From assembly GCF_003851725.1 (NCBI RefSeq), contig NZ_BHYL01000034.1, forward strand, positions 1-61,576: a stretch of 61,576 nucleotides of DNA. The letters run 5' to 3'. This document shows positions 24,785-33,226 of the stretch, one piece after another. Both the position numbers and the translations under genes were made by a program. Numbering within the stretch: position 1 is the stretch's first letter; every line of letters begins with the position of its first letter. The stretch is from Cellulomonas algicola (GTDB lineage: Bacteria > Actinomycetota > Actinomycetes > Actinomycetales > Cellulomonadaceae). The notes beneath the pieces were generated by a model. It searched no databases and was not told the DNA's origin. It saw only the letters and a list, made by a program, of their open reading frames with translations.

Positions 24785-25654
24785 ATGCACGATGTCGTGG
24801 ATGCTCATCTCCAGGTGTGGAACCCCGACGCCGTCCACTACCCCTGGATGACCGGGGATGTCGCCGCCGTCGAGCGCCCCTTCCGGGTCCCGGACGTCGA
24901 GTGCGACCTGGCCGACGAAGGCGTCGGGAAGGTCGTGCTCGTGCAGGCCGCGGACAACCGGGCGGACTCCGAGCTCATGCTCTTCCAGGCTCTCTCGTGC
25001 CCCCGCGTCGCCGGGGTCGTCGCGTGGGTGCCGCTCACCCAGCCCGAGGACGCCGCCGCACAGCTCGACGCGTGGCGCATGGAGCCCGTCGTCGGCGTCG
25101 GGCACCGTGTCCACGAGGAGCCCGACCCCGCGTGGCTGCTCCAGCCGGCCGTCGACGAGTCCCTCGGCCTGCTCGCCGAGCGCCGCCTCACGCTCGACCT
25201 GCCCGCGTACACGCCGACCCTGCTCGGCCACGTCGCGACGCTCGCCGAGAACCACCCCAAGCTCACGTTCGTCGTCCAGCACCTCGGCGCACCGCCGCTC
25301 GCCGCGCTGCGCCACGGCGAGCGCGACGCATGGACCCACTGGTCCGCGATGCTCGGCGCCGTCGCCCAGCTCCCCAACGTCGTCGCCAAGCTCTCCGGCC
25401 TCGGCGCCGCCGCCGGACCCGGCTGGACGCCCGAGCACCTGCAGCCCGCCGTCGACCGCGCGCTCGACCTGTTCGGACCCGACCGGCTCATGCTCGGCTC
25501 CGACTGGCCGTACGCCCTCGCCGACGGCGACTCCTACGGGCGCGTCTGGCACGGGCTGCGCAGCACCATCGACCAGCTGCCCGACGACGCACGCGACCTG
25601 GTCCTCGGCGGGACGGCCAACCGCGTCTACGGCCTCCCGCTGGACGACCTCTGA
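24785..25654 (+). CDS. Amidohydrolase-2 family protein, fuconolactonase-like
   Basis: A 289-residue TIM-barrel hydrolase resembling the COG3618 group, which opens sugar lactones such as L-fuconolactone and L-rhamnonolactone. Recognisable parts are VVDAHLQVWNP at the N-terminus, VLVQAADN, FVVQHLGAPP, LSGLGAAAG and the end LMLGSDWPYALADGDSYG with its conserved Asp. The usual H-x-H metal pair at the first strand reads H-L-Q, so the second His is replaced by Gln. It is followed after 43 bases by a GntR regulator. A lactonase role in deoxysugar or uronate breakdown is plausible but unproven. Confidence 0.85.
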   Translation: MHDVVDAHLQVWNPDAVHYPWMTGDVAAVERPFRVPDVECDLADEGVGKVVLVQAADNRADSELMLFQALSCPRVAGVVAWVPLTQPEDAAAQLDAWRMEPVVGVGHRVHEEPDPAWLLQPAVDESLGLLAERRLTLDLPAYTPTLLGHVATLAENHPKLTFVVQHLGAPPLAALRHGERDAWTHWSAMLGAVAQLPNVVAKLSGLGAAAGPGWTPEHLQPAVDRALDLFGPDRLMLGSDWPYALADGDSYGRVWHGLRSTIDQLPDDARDLVLGGTANRVYGLPLDDL

Positions 25655-25697
25655 CCGACCGGGCCCGCGACGGCGCGCCACACGGAATACTGCAGAC

Positions 25698-26411
25698 GTG
25701 TCCCGATCCGAGGATGTCGTCGACGGCATCAAGCAGATGATCCTGGACGGCCTGCTCGGGCCGGGTGACCGCCTGCCCGCGGAGAAGGAGCTCGCCGGCA
25801 CGCTCGGCGTCTCCCGCGGCTCCCTGCGGGAGGGCGTCCGCGCGCTCGGCACCCTCGGGATCCTCGACTCCCGGCACGGCGACGGCACCTACGTCACGAC
25901 GCTCGACCCGGCCCGCCTGCTCGCGCCCGTCTCGTTCGTCGCCGACCTCCAGCACGACGCCGAGTTCCACGCCGTCCGCCGCCTCCTCGAGACCGAGGCC
26001 GCCGGTCTTGCCGCCCTGCACATCGACGACGAGGACGTGCAGCTCGCGCGCGCCGCGCTCGACGAGTCCGCGCGCGCCCTGTCCGCCGACCCCCTCGACC
26101 ACGACCGGCTCGCCGCCGCCGACGTCGCCTTCCACGCCGTGATCGCCAGCGCGTCCGGCAACTCCGTGCTCGCCGCGCTCATCGACGGCATCGCCGGCCG
26201 CACCTCCCGGCGTCGCCGTTCCCCGCACGACGACGGGCTCGAGGACCGCACCTTCGTCGAGCACGAGGCGATCCTCGCGGCGATCGTCGCGCGCGACCCC
26301 GACCGCGCACGGCTGCGCATGGCCACGCACCTGCTGAGCCTCGAGGACGCGCTCACGGGGTCCGACGTCGCGACCGCAGACTCCGTGGCCGAGCCCGTCA
26401 ACGCCCGCTGA
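25698..26411 (+). CDS. GntR-family regulator (FadR subfamily)
   Basis: A 237-residue regulator. The winged helix spans about residues 1-70 (DGIKQMILDGLLGPGDRLPA, VSRGSLREGVRAL, SRHGDGTYV). The all-helical FCD domain follows (FHAVRRLLETEAAGLAALH, DVAFHAVIASASGNSVLAAL, EHEAILAAIVARDPDRARL) and keeps an Asp and His residues able to bind a metal. FadR-type FCD regulators commonly sense organic or sugar acids, which suits the lactonase-like gene upstream. The GTG start has no Shine-Dalgarno; GAATAC lies about eight bases before it, suggesting a leaderless message. Confidence 0.92.
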   Translation: MSRSEDVVDGIKQMILDGLLGPGDRLPAEKELAGTLGVSRGSLREGVRALGTLGILDSRHGDGTYVTTLDPARLLAPVSFVADLQHDAEFHAVRRLLETEAAGLAALHIDDEDVQLARAALDESARALSADPLDHDRLAAADVAFHAVIASASGNSVLAALIDGIAGRTSRRRRSPHDDGLEDRTFVEHEAILAAIVARDPDRARLRMATHLLSLEDALTGSDVATADSVAEPVNAR

Positions 26412-26509
26412 CGCGTCGACGGGCGCGTCGTTCGCCGATCACCGGGCGGCGAACACGTCGATCGTCGACGGTCACCGCCGCGAGCGAGCGCCTCGTCGCA
26501 GCCCGACGG

Positions 26510-27532
26510 TCAGCGGGCGGGCGTCGAGTCGCGCAGGACGACCTGGGTCGGGACGTGCGTGAGGCGCGGCTCGTCCGACGGCTCGGCGAGCGCGAGCTCG
26601 GTCGCGGCGATGCCGATGTCGACGAGCGGGATGCGGACCGTCGTCAGCGGCGGGACCACGTCACGCAGGGTCGAGATGTCGTCAAAACCGGCCAGCGCCA
26701 CGTCGCGCGGGACCTCGACGCCCGCGTCCCGCGCCGCCGCGAGCGCGCCGAGCGCCATGACGTCGTTGACCGCGAACACGACCTCGGGCAGGTCACCCGC
26801 GCGGAGCAGCGCGCGCATCGCGTCCTCGCCACCCTCGTGCGTGAAGGCGCTCGCGATGACCGACTCTGCCGGGACCTCGACGCCGAGCTCCGCGAGCGCG
26901 GCGACGAACGCCTCGCGCCGCTCGCGGGCGGTGAGGTGCCCGTCGGGTCCGCCCAGCACCGCGAACGACCGGTAGCCGCGCTCGTGCAGCGCGCGGGCCA
27001 GGTCCGCCGCACCCTGCGCGTTCGCGACGACGACCGCGTCGACGCCGAGCACCGGCTGGCCGATGACCGCCGCCGAACCGCCGACCGCGCGGTAGTCGGC
27101 CAGCGCGTCGCGCAGCTCGCCCGTCGTCTCGGGGTCGTCGAGGCGACCGCCCGCGATGACGATCGCGCGCGCCCGCTGGCGCTTGAGCAGGTCGACCAGT
27201 CCGGCCTCGCGGCTAGGGTCGTGCTGGGTGCTCGCCAGCGTGACCTGCAGGCCGGCACGGTCCGCGGCACGCGTGACGCCCGCCGCGATCGAGGAGAAGT
27301 AGGGGTCGGCGATGTCGTGGACGACGAGGCCGAGCGACGTCGTGCGGCCGCGCGCCATCGCCTGCGCGTTGGCGTCGGGGGTGTAGCGCAGCTTGGCCGC
27401 CGCGGCGAGCACGCGGTCGCGGAGGTCGGCGCGGACCGTGCGGTTCGCGCTGCCGTTGATGGCGCGCGACGCGGTCGCCAACGACACGCCCGCCTCGCGC
27501 GCGACGTCGCTGAGAGTCACCGATCCCGCCAT
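26510..27532 (-). CDS. LacI-family regulator, divergent from uxaA
   Basis: A 340-residue regulator with helix-turn-helix LSDVAREAGVSLATASRAIN at the N-terminus and effector motifs DIADPYFSSIAAGV, ERGYRSFAVLGGPDG and FAVNDVMALGALAAA. The ATG at 27532 was chosen because it places the helix-turn-helix at residue ~6; a longer frame to 27583 adds unrelated residues. Its -10 (TACCCT, 27545-27540) ends seven bases before the ATG, so the mRNA is probably leaderless. Its position, back to back with uxaA across 139 bp, makes it the likely regulator of altronate catabolism. Confidence 0.92.
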   Translation of the reverse strand: MAGSVTLSDVAREAGVSLATASRAINGSANRTVRADLRDRVLAAAAKLRYTPDANAQAMARGRTTSLGLVVHDIADPYFSSIAAGVTRAADRAGLQVTLASTQHDPSREAGLVDLLKRQRARAIVIAGGRLDDPETTGELRDALADYRAVGGSAAVIGQPVLGVDAVVVANAQGAADLARALHERGYRSFAVLGGPDGHLTARERREAFVAALAELGVEVPAESVIASAFTHEGGEDAMRALLRAGDLPEVVFAVNDVMALGALAAARDAGVEVPRDVALAGFDDISTLRDVVPPLTTVRIPLVDIGIAATELALAEPSDEPRLTHVPTQVVLRDSTPAR

Positions 27533-27556
27533 GGTCGCAAGGGTAGGGGCTCGCCG

Positions 27557-27572
27557 TGTCACAGCGGTGGCA
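27557..27572. promoter_or_regulatory. Candidate operator between lacI and uxaA
   Basis: TGTCACAGCGGTGGCA is an imperfect palindrome (one mismatch per arm of six) upstream of the regulator's start. A separate 10-bp perfect palindrome, GCTGATCAGC, lies at 27597-27606. Either could be the autoregulatory site. Confidence 0.3.
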
Positions 27573-27623
27573 CAGTCCGGCACGGGATGGGCCGACGCTG
27601 ATCAGCGGGCTGCTCGGCGTGGT

Positions 27624-27639
27624 GGGAAAGCGGTATCCT
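27624..27639 (+). promoter_or_regulatory. uxaA -10 with overlapping CRE-like box
   Basis: GGGAAAGCGGTATCC (27624-27638) resembles the GGGAAAGCGNTTTCC boxes elsewhere in this window. Its right half is the -10 TATCCT (27634-27639). The -35 is weak, suggesting dependence on an activator or a low-level promoter. Confidence 0.45.
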
Positions 27640-27671
27640 GAGCGTCTTCCTCCTCGAAGGGGCTCTCGACG

Positions 27672-29348
27672 ATGACAGCCACCACCGCCCTGGCCGACGC
27701 CGTGCTCGTGCTGCGGCCCGACGACCATGTCGGCGTCGCCACGCGCGACCTGCAGGACGGCACCGTGCTCACGCTCGCGCCCGCGGGCCTACCCGCGACC
27801 GTCGACGCCACGCCCGCGCCGAAGGCGACGTCCGCGAACCCTCTCGGTGAGGCCGCGCTCCCCCGTGTCGACGCGAGCGTCGACGACACCGACGCAACAC
27901 CCGCTTCCGCGAACGGTGGGGTCCTGGTCGTCCGGCAGAGCGTCCCGCGCGGGCACAAGCTCGCACTGCGTCCCGTCGCCGCCGGCGAGCAGGTGCGGAA
28001 GTACGGGCAGTCGATCGGACGCGCGACGCGTGACATCGCCGTCGGCGACCACGTGCACACGCACAACCTCGGCATGGACGACGAGGACCGCGAGTACGAG
28101 TTCGGCACCGCGCGCGTGCTCCTGGCGGCACCCGAGGGGCAGCCGCGCACGTTCGACGGCTACCGCCGCGCTGACGGGCGCTGGGGCACCCGCAACTACG
28201 TCGGCATCGTCACCTCCGTGAACTGCTCCGCGTCCACCGCGCGACTCATCGCGGACCAGTTCCGCGGCCGCGCGCTCGACGCGTTCCCGCACGTCGACGG
28301 GGTCGTCGCCCTCACCCACGACACCGGCTGCGGGCTCGTCCCGACCTCCGAGGGTGCGCAGATCACCCGACGCACCCTGCGCGGGTACGCCGACCACCCC
28401 AACATCGCCGCCCTGCTCGTCCTCGGCCTCGGCTGCGAGATGCTGCCCGCGCAGTCACTGCTCGACGGCCTCGACCTGCCCGCCGACAAGCCGGTGCGCA
28501 CCCTCGTCATCCAGGAGAACGGCGGCATCCGCGCAACCGTCCGCGCCGGCGTCGCCGCGATCGAGGAGATGCTCCCGGCGATCGACGCACTGCGCCGCTC
28601 CCCCGCCCCCGTGTCCGAGCTCGTGCTCGGCCTCAACTGCGGCGGCTCCGACGGGTACTCCGGCATCACCGCCAACCCCGCGCTCGGGTACGCGTCCGAC
28701 CTGCTCGTCGCGCGCGGCGGCACGTCGATCCTCGCCGAGACGCCCGAGGTGTTCGGCGCCGAGCACCTGCTGCTGCGACGCGCCGTGTCCCGCGACGTCG
28801 GTCAGAAGCTGCTCGACCGCATCGACTGGTGGAAGCAGTACACCGCAGCCGGCGGCGGCACCCTCGACAACAACCCGTCGCCCGGCAACAAGGCCGGCGG
28901 GCTCACGACGATCCTCGAGAAGTCGCTCGGCGCCGTCGCCAAGGGCGGCACCGCGGAGCTCGCGGCCGTGTACGAGTACGCCGAGCCCGTCCGTGCACGC
29001 GGGTTCACCTTCATGGACACGCCCGGCTACGACCCGGTGTCCGTGACCGGCATCGTCGCCGGCGGCGCGACCGTCGTCGTCTTCACCACGGGGCGCGGGT
29101 CCGTCCTCGGCTGCAAGCCGACACCGTCCATCAAGGTCGCGACCAACACCGCGACCTACCTGCGGATGCGCGAGGACATGGACCTCAACGCCGGGCGGAT
29201 CGTCGACGGCACGGCGACCGTCGCGTCCGTCGGCGAGGAGCTGTTCGACCTCATCATCGAGGTCGCGTCCGGCCGCCAGACGGTCTCGGAGGAGCTCGAC
29301 CTCGGCGCCGACGAGTTCGTCCCGTGGCAGCTCGGCGCCGTCACCTGA
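27672..29348 (+). CDS. uxaA: Altronate dehydratase
   Basis: A 558-residue UxaA/GarD-type dehydratase turning D-altronate into 2-keto-3-deoxygluconate. The N-terminal SAF-like domain (to about residue 155) has VLVVRQSVPRGHKLALRPV and HTHNLGM. The C-terminal domain carries YRRADGRWGTRNYVGI, HDTGCGL, LGLGCE, LGLNCGGSDGYSGITANPALG and GCKPTPSIKVATNT, with the conserved Cys of the iron site. The length is about 60 residues over the E. coli enzyme because of an Ala/Pro/Thr-rich insertion (residues ~35-80) in the SAF domain. It stands alone, convergent with kdgK. Galactarate dehydratase is a related alternative, but the kdgK-eda neighbourhood favours altronate. Confidence 0.92.
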   Translation: MTATTALADAVLVLRPDDHVGVATRDLQDGTVLTLAPAGLPATVDATPAPKATSANPLGEAALPRVDASVDDTDATPASANGGVLVVRQSVPRGHKLALRPVAAGEQVRKYGQSIGRATRDIAVGDHVHTHNLGMDDEDREYEFGTARVLLAAPEGQPRTFDGYRRADGRWGTRNYVGIVTSVNCSASTARLIADQFRGRALDAFPHVDGVVALTHDTGCGLVPTSEGAQITRRTLRGYADHPNIAALLVLGLGCEMLPAQSLLDGLDLPADKPVRTLVIQENGGIRATVRAGVAAIEEMLPAIDALRRSPAPVSELVLGLNCGGSDGYSGITANPALGYASDLLVARGGTSILAETPEVFGAEHLLLRRAVSRDVGQKLLDRIDWWKQYTAAGGGTLDNNPSPGNKAGGLTTILEKSLGAVAKGGTAELAAVYEYAEPVRARGFTFMDTPGYDPVSVTGIVAGGATVVVFTTGRGSVLGCKPTPSIKVATNTATYLRMREDMDLNAGRIVDGTATVASVGEELFDLIIEVASGRQTVSEELDLGADEFVPWQLGAVT

Positions 29349-29520
29349 CCGTCCGTGCCATCACCCGACCGTCGGTGCCTCCACCTGACCATCGGCGCAG
29401 TCACCTGACCGACCGTGCCATCAAACGACCGCCGGCGCCCTCACCTGACCATCGGCGCAGTCACCTGACCGACCGTGCCATCACCCGACCGCCGGCGCAG
29501 TCACCTGACCGCCCGCTGCG
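29341..29520. repeat. Tandem repeat: nine 20-bp units in three 60-bp blocks
   Basis: Three consecutive 60-bp blocks (29341-29400, 29401-29460, 29461-29520) each consist of three diverged 20-bp units of the type GTCACCTGACCGACCGTGCC. The first unit contains the uxaA stop codon (GTCACCTGA), so the array looks as if it grew from the gene's own 3' end. No open frame with coding character is present. Confidence 0.9.
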
Positions 29521-29557
29521 TCACAGGCAACGCTCGGTCCCCGCACGCACGACGACG

Positions 29558-29585
29558 CCCCGCCCGGCGCGACCCGGGCGGGGCT
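29558..29585. terminator. Bidirectional terminator between uxaA and kdgK
   Basis: GCCCCGCCCGG (29558-29568) is perfectly inverted at 29575-29585 around a six-base loop. It lies between the convergent ends of uxaA (29348) and kdgK (29629). Confidence 0.7.
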
Positions 29586-29628
29586 TGGGCTGCCGGCGGT
29601 CAGCCAGCGGCTGGTGCGACCGGCGCGG

Positions 29629-30732
29629 TCAGCGGTCGACGCGGGCGCCGCCACCGCCCGCGAGCTTGAGCACCTCGGCCTTCGTCACCATCGTCGTGTC
29701 GCCGGGCGTCGTCATCGCGAGCGCGCCGTGCGCTGCGCCGTACTCGACCGCCGTTGCGAGCCCCTCGCCGGCGATGAGGCCGTACGCCAGCCCGGACGCG
29801 AACGAGTCGCCGCCGCCGACGCGGTCGAGGATCTCGAGCCGCTCACGGTGGGTCGCTCGGACGACACCGGTCTCGCGGGACCAGGCCAGCGCGCCCCAGT
29901 CGTTGACGGACGCGCTGCGGACCGTCCGCAGGGTGGTCGCGATGACCTTGAAGTTCGGGTACGCCTCGGCGACACGGTCGATCATCGCGGCGAACGACCC
30001 GATCTCGAGCTCGCTGAGGTTCTCGTCGACGCCCTCGACCTCGAAGCCGAGCGAGGCGGTGAAGTCCTCCTCGTTGCCGATCATGACGTCGATGAACGGG
30101 GCGATCGCGCGGTTGACCTCCTGCGCCCGGGCCTGGCCGCCGATCGCCTTCCAGAGGCTCGGCCGGTAGTTGAGGTCGTACGAGACGACCGTCCCGTGCT
30201 TGCGCGCGACCGTGACGGCCTCGATGACGGTCTCAGCAGCGCTCTCCGAGAGCGCCGCGAAGATCCCGCCGGTGTGGAACCAGCGGACGCCCAGGTCACC
30301 GAACAGGTGCTCCCAGTCGATGTCTCCGGGCGCCAGCTGTGCGGCGGCGGTGTGGCCGCGGTCGCTCACGCCGACGGCGCCGCGGACGCCGAAGCCTCGC
30401 TCGGTGAAGTTGAGGCCGTTGCGCACGGCCCGCCCCACTCCGTCGTACGGGACCCACTTGACGAACTGCGTGTCCAGCCCGCCCGTGAGGATGCAGTCCT
30501 CGACGAGTCGGCCGACCTCGTTGTCGGCGAGCGCCGTGACGATCGCCGTCCGCAGCCCGAAGGCACGTCGCAGGCCGCGCGAGACGTTGTACTCACCGCC
30601 GCCCTCCCACACGCGGAACGACCGCGTCGTGCGGATGCGACTCTCGCCCGGGTCGAGCCGCAGCATGACCTCCCCGAGCGACACCGCGTCGTAGCGCGTC
30701 TCCTCGGCCGGGCGGATCACCAGGTCGGACAT
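29629..30732 (-). CDS. kdgK: 2-keto-3-deoxygluconate kinase (PfkB family)
   Basis: A 367-residue ribokinase-fold sugar kinase phosphorylating KDG to KDPG. The N-terminal SLGEVMLRLDPGE and WEGGGEYNVSRGLRRAFG bind sugar. The C-terminal PfkB signature EILDRVGGGDSFASGLAYG holds the catalytic Asp. The opening strand pattern and length match KdgK rather than fructokinase. ATG preceded by GAGGAGC. It lies 139 bases downstream of eda on the same strand, probably one transcript uxaC-eda-kdgK although the gap could hold a separate promoter. Confidence 0.93.
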   Translation of the reverse strand: MSDLVIRPAEETRYDAVSLGEVMLRLDPGESRIRTTRSFRVWEGGGEYNVSRGLRRAFGLRTAIVTALADNEVGRLVEDCILTGGLDTQFVKWVPYDGVGRAVRNGLNFTERGFGVRGAVGVSDRGHTAAAQLAPGDIDWEHLFGDLGVRWFHTGGIFAALSESAAETVIEAVTVARKHGTVVSYDLNYRPSLWKAIGGQARAQEVNRAIAPFIDVMIGNEEDFTASLGFEVEGVDENLSELEIGSFAAMIDRVAEAYPNFKVIATTLRTVRSASVNDWGALAWSRETGVVRATHRERLEILDRVGGGDSFASGLAYGLIAGEGLATAVEYGAAHGALAMTTPGDTTMVTKAEVLKLAGGGGARVDR

Positions 30733-30871
30733 GGGTCAGCTCCTCGTGCTGTCGTGCGGTCCCGGAGGACGGCGGTCAGTCGGTCGCCCTGCGGGCCGTG
30801 AGGAACCGGGGCGCCGGACGGTCAGGACGGGTGGTGGACGAGAGAGGGTGAGTCAGGCTCTGAGGTGGGTG

Positions 30872-31510
30872 TCACGACCCCGTCGTCGTGAGGGCGACGG
30901 CTGCCGCGGTCAGGGCACGGATGCCGTCGAGGTCGCCCGCGTTGACGAGGTCCTTCGGCACCATCCAGGAGCCGCCGACGGCGCGGACGCTCGGCAGCGC
31001 GAGGTACTCGGCGAGGTTGCCGGGGCCGATGCCGCCGGTGGGCACGAAGCCGACGCCACCGAACGGGGCGGCGAGCGCGGCGACGGCCGCGGCTCCGCCC
31101 GACGACCCGGCGGGGAAGAACTTGACGGTCGCCACGCCGAGCTCGAGCGCGGCCATGACCTCGGTCGCGGTGACGGCCCCGGGGAGCGCGAGCACACCGT
31201 GCTCCTGGCACCGCTCGACGACGGCGCGGCTCGTCCCGGGCGAGACGACGAACTGCGCGCCCGCGGCGACCGCCTGGTCGACCTGCGCGACGGTGAGGAC
31301 GGTCCCGGCGCCGACGAGCACGTCGCCACGAGCGCTCATCGCGCGGATCGCGTCGGGAGCCGCGGCGGTCCGGAAGGTCACCTCGGCGACCGGCAGGCCG
31401 CCGGCCACGAGCGCCTTCGCGAGCGGGTCGGCGTGCGCCGCGTCGTCCAGGACGACCACGGGCACGAGGCGGTGCGCCCCGAGACGGTCGAGGATGTCGG
31501 TGTCGCTCAC
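30872..31510 (-). CDS. eda: KDPG aldolase
   Basis: A 212-residue class I aldolase cleaving 2-keto-3-deoxy-6-phosphogluconate to pyruvate and glyceraldehyde-3-phosphate. PVVVLDD at the N-terminus, AEVTFRTAAAPDAI with the conserved Glu, VGAGTVLT, and GVATVKFFPAGSSGG with the Schiff-base Lys are present, as is PTGGIGPGNL for phosphate binding. The GTG at 31510 overlaps the uxaC stop (GTGA), which fixes the start. A CRE-like palindrome lies 39 bases upstream inside uxaC. Confidence 0.95.
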   Translation of the reverse strand: MSDTDILDRLGAHRLVPVVVLDDAAHADPLAKALVAGGLPVAEVTFRTAAAPDAIRAMSARGDVLVGAGTVLTVAQVDQAVAAGAQFVVSPGTSRAVVERCQEHGVLALPGAVTATEVMAALELGVATVKFFPAGSSGGAAAVAALAAPFGGVGFVPTGGIGPGNLAEYLALPSVRAVGGSWMVPKDLVNAGDLDGIRALTAAAVALTTTGS

Positions 31511-32988
31511 GCGTGCTCCTTCGCAGCGGTGGCCAGGGCCGGCTCCAGCGGGAAAGCGTTTCCCGTCTTCGGAGCAGCATACGCCTCCCGCGGGATCCGG
31601 TAGGCCAGGTCGACCGCGGACTCGATCGCCTCGTCGAGGTCGAGCCGGTGCTCGGCCACCAGCCGCGCGAGGAAGCCGGCGTCGATCCTGCGGGCGAGGT
31701 CGTGCCGCGCCGGGATCGAGCAGAACGCGCGCGTGTCGTCGACGAAGCCGGTCGTGTTGTAGAGCCCGGCCGTGTCCGTGACGGCCTCCCGGTACCGACG
31801 CATGCCGTCGGGGGTGTCGAGGAACCACCACGGCGCGCCCAGCCGGACCGCGGGGTACACGCCCGCCAGCGGTGCCAGCTCACGACTGAAGGTGTCCTCG
31901 TCGACCGTGAACAGCACGAGCCGCAGGTTCGGGTGGTGCCCGAACGACTCGAGCAGCGGGCGCAGGGCGTGCACATACTCGGTCGGCACGGGGATGTCGT
32001 AGCCGACGTCCGGTCCTCGCGCGGCGAACACCGCCGGGTCGTGGTCCCGCAGCACGCCGGGATGGAGCTGCATGACGAGCCCGTCCTCGGTGGACATGCG
32101 CGCCATCTCGAACAGCATGTGACCCGAGAACGCCGCCGCGTCCCGGTCGTCGACCCGGCCCCGCAGCGCATCGGCGACGATCCTCTCCGCGACCGAGTCG
32201 TCGAGCGGCACGGCGTCGGCGGACAGGTGCCCGTGGTCGGTGGCTCGCGCGCCCGCCGCGACGAAGGCCCGGCGACACTCCTCGAGCGCCGACACCAGGT
32301 CTCGGTAGCTCCCGATGCTCGTACCCGTCACCGCGCCCAGCCGCTCGACGTCGGCACGCCAGCCGGGGCGCGCGACGTGCAGGAGCGCGTCGGGCCGGAA
32401 GGTCGGCACGACCTTCTCGCCCCAGCCCTCGGCAGCGAGCGCGGCGTGGTCGGGCAGCGTCGATGTCGCGGGGTCGGTCGTCGCCAGGATCTCGATCCCG
32501 AACCGCTCGAACAGCGCCCGCGGCCGGTAGGCCGGGTCCGAGAGCCGCTCCACCAGGTGGTCGTAGACGCGGTCGGCGGAGTCGGCCGAGAGCCGCTCCC
32601 GCACGCCGAGCACGTCCACGAGCACGTGCTCCATCCAGTACCGCGTGGGCGTGCCGCGGAACAGGTGCCAGTGCGACGCGAAGGTCCGCCAGACGGCGCG
32701 AGGATCCGTCTCGACCGGACGCCCGTCGAGCCGGGGGACGCCGAGCGCGTCGTGCGGGACCCCCTGCGAGACGAGCATGCGGACGAGGTAGTGGTCGGGG
32801 ACCACGAGCAGCGCGGCGGGGTCGGGGAACGGCTCGTCGCGCGCGAGGAGGCCGGCGTCGACATGGCCGTGCATCGAGACGATCGGCAGCCGCAGCGTCT
32901 GGTCGACGATCGTCCGCGCGATGGGACGGACGACGGGGTCGCTCGGCAGCGCGCGGTCGGGGTGAAGGGTCCAGTCGGCGTGCACCAT
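31507..32988 (-). CDS. uxaC: Uronate isomerase
   Basis: A 493-residue TIM-barrel isomerase converting glucuronate to fructuronate and galacturonate to tagaturonate. VSMHGHVDAGLLA gives the metal-binding H-x-H, and RYWMEHVLVDVLGV, VVPTFRPDALL, MQLHPGVLRDHD and PPWWFLDTPDGM-like WWFLDTPDGM are family marks. I place the start at the ATG at 32988 (MVHADWTLHPD) because GAGGAGG lies eight bases before it. The longer frame to 33051 would begin with a TTG inside an operator. It is the first gene of uxaC-eda-kdgK, divergent from the LacI-uxuB pair. Confidence 0.93.
   Translation of the reverse strand: MVHADWTLHPDRALPSDPVVRPIARTIVDQTLRLPIVSMHGHVDAGLLARDEPFPDPAALLVVPDHYLVRMLVSQGVPHDALGVPRLDGRPVETDPRAVWRTFASHWHLFRGTPTRYWMEHVLVDVLGVRERLSADSADRVYDHLVERLSDPAYRPRALFERFGIEILATTDPATSTLPDHAALAAEGWGEKVVPTFRPDALLHVARPGWRADVERLGAVTGTSIGSYRDLVSALEECRRAFVAAGARATDHGHLSADAVPLDDSVAERIVADALRGRVDDRDAAAFSGHMLFEMARMSTEDGLVMQLHPGVLRDHDPAVFAARGPDVGYDIPVPTEYVHALRPLLESFGHHPNLRLVLFTVDEDTFSRELAPLAGVYPAVRLGAPWWFLDTPDGMRRYREAVTDTAGLYNTTGFVDDTRAFCSIPARHDLARRIDAGFLARLVAEHRLDLDEAIESAVDLAYRIPREAYAAPKTGNAFPLEPALATAAKEHA
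31549..31565. promoter_or_regulatory. CRE-like palindrome inside the 3' end of uxaC
   Basis: CGGGAAAGCGTTTCCCG has perfect 7-bp arms around GCG. It lies in the uxaC coding sequence (codons for G-N-A-F-P), 39 bases upstream of the eda start, where it could regulate an internal promoter or act as a roadblock. Confidence 0.5.
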
Positions 32989-33046
32989 CGGTGCGACCTC
33001 CTCGTCGAGCCGGTCGCGCATCGGCGAGGCGATGCCATGAACGGCG

Positions 33047-33064
33047 TGCAATCGGTTTCATCGC
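33047..33064. promoter_or_regulatory. Operator near uxaC
   Basis: TGCAATCGGTTTCATCGC, with dyad core TGCAATCGGTTTCA. It matches 33157-33174 at 16 of 18 positions. It is about 60 bases upstream of the uxaC start in the divergent uxaC/lacI region and probably binds the LacI protein encoded at 33227. Confidence 0.65.
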
Positions 33065-33156
33065 CGAGCCAAGCAGGTGGACGCGCGATCCGCAAGCCTC
33101 TGCCGCACATCTGTTCGAAGCGTGGGAACGGGTTGTCGCGCGGGTCGCGGACGTGC

Positions 33157-33174
33157 TGCAATCGCATTCATCGC
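33157..33174. promoter_or_regulatory. Operator near lacI-uxuB
   Basis: TGCAATCGCATTCATCGC, 110 bp from its partner at 33047. The first six bases (TGCAAT) sit 18 bases after TTGTCG (33133-33138), a candidate -10/-35 pair for lacI, so binding would be autoregulatory. The paired sites could allow looping. Confidence 0.6.
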
Positions 33175-33226
33175 TGCGGCACCGACTCGTCGTCGATCGA
33201 GCAGCACGACCGGGAGGAGGGCACCT

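Noticed and set aside
32989-33051. uxaC starting at 33051
   Set aside because: That codon is a TTG within an operator sequence. A GAGGAGG and ATG at 32988 fit the family start better.
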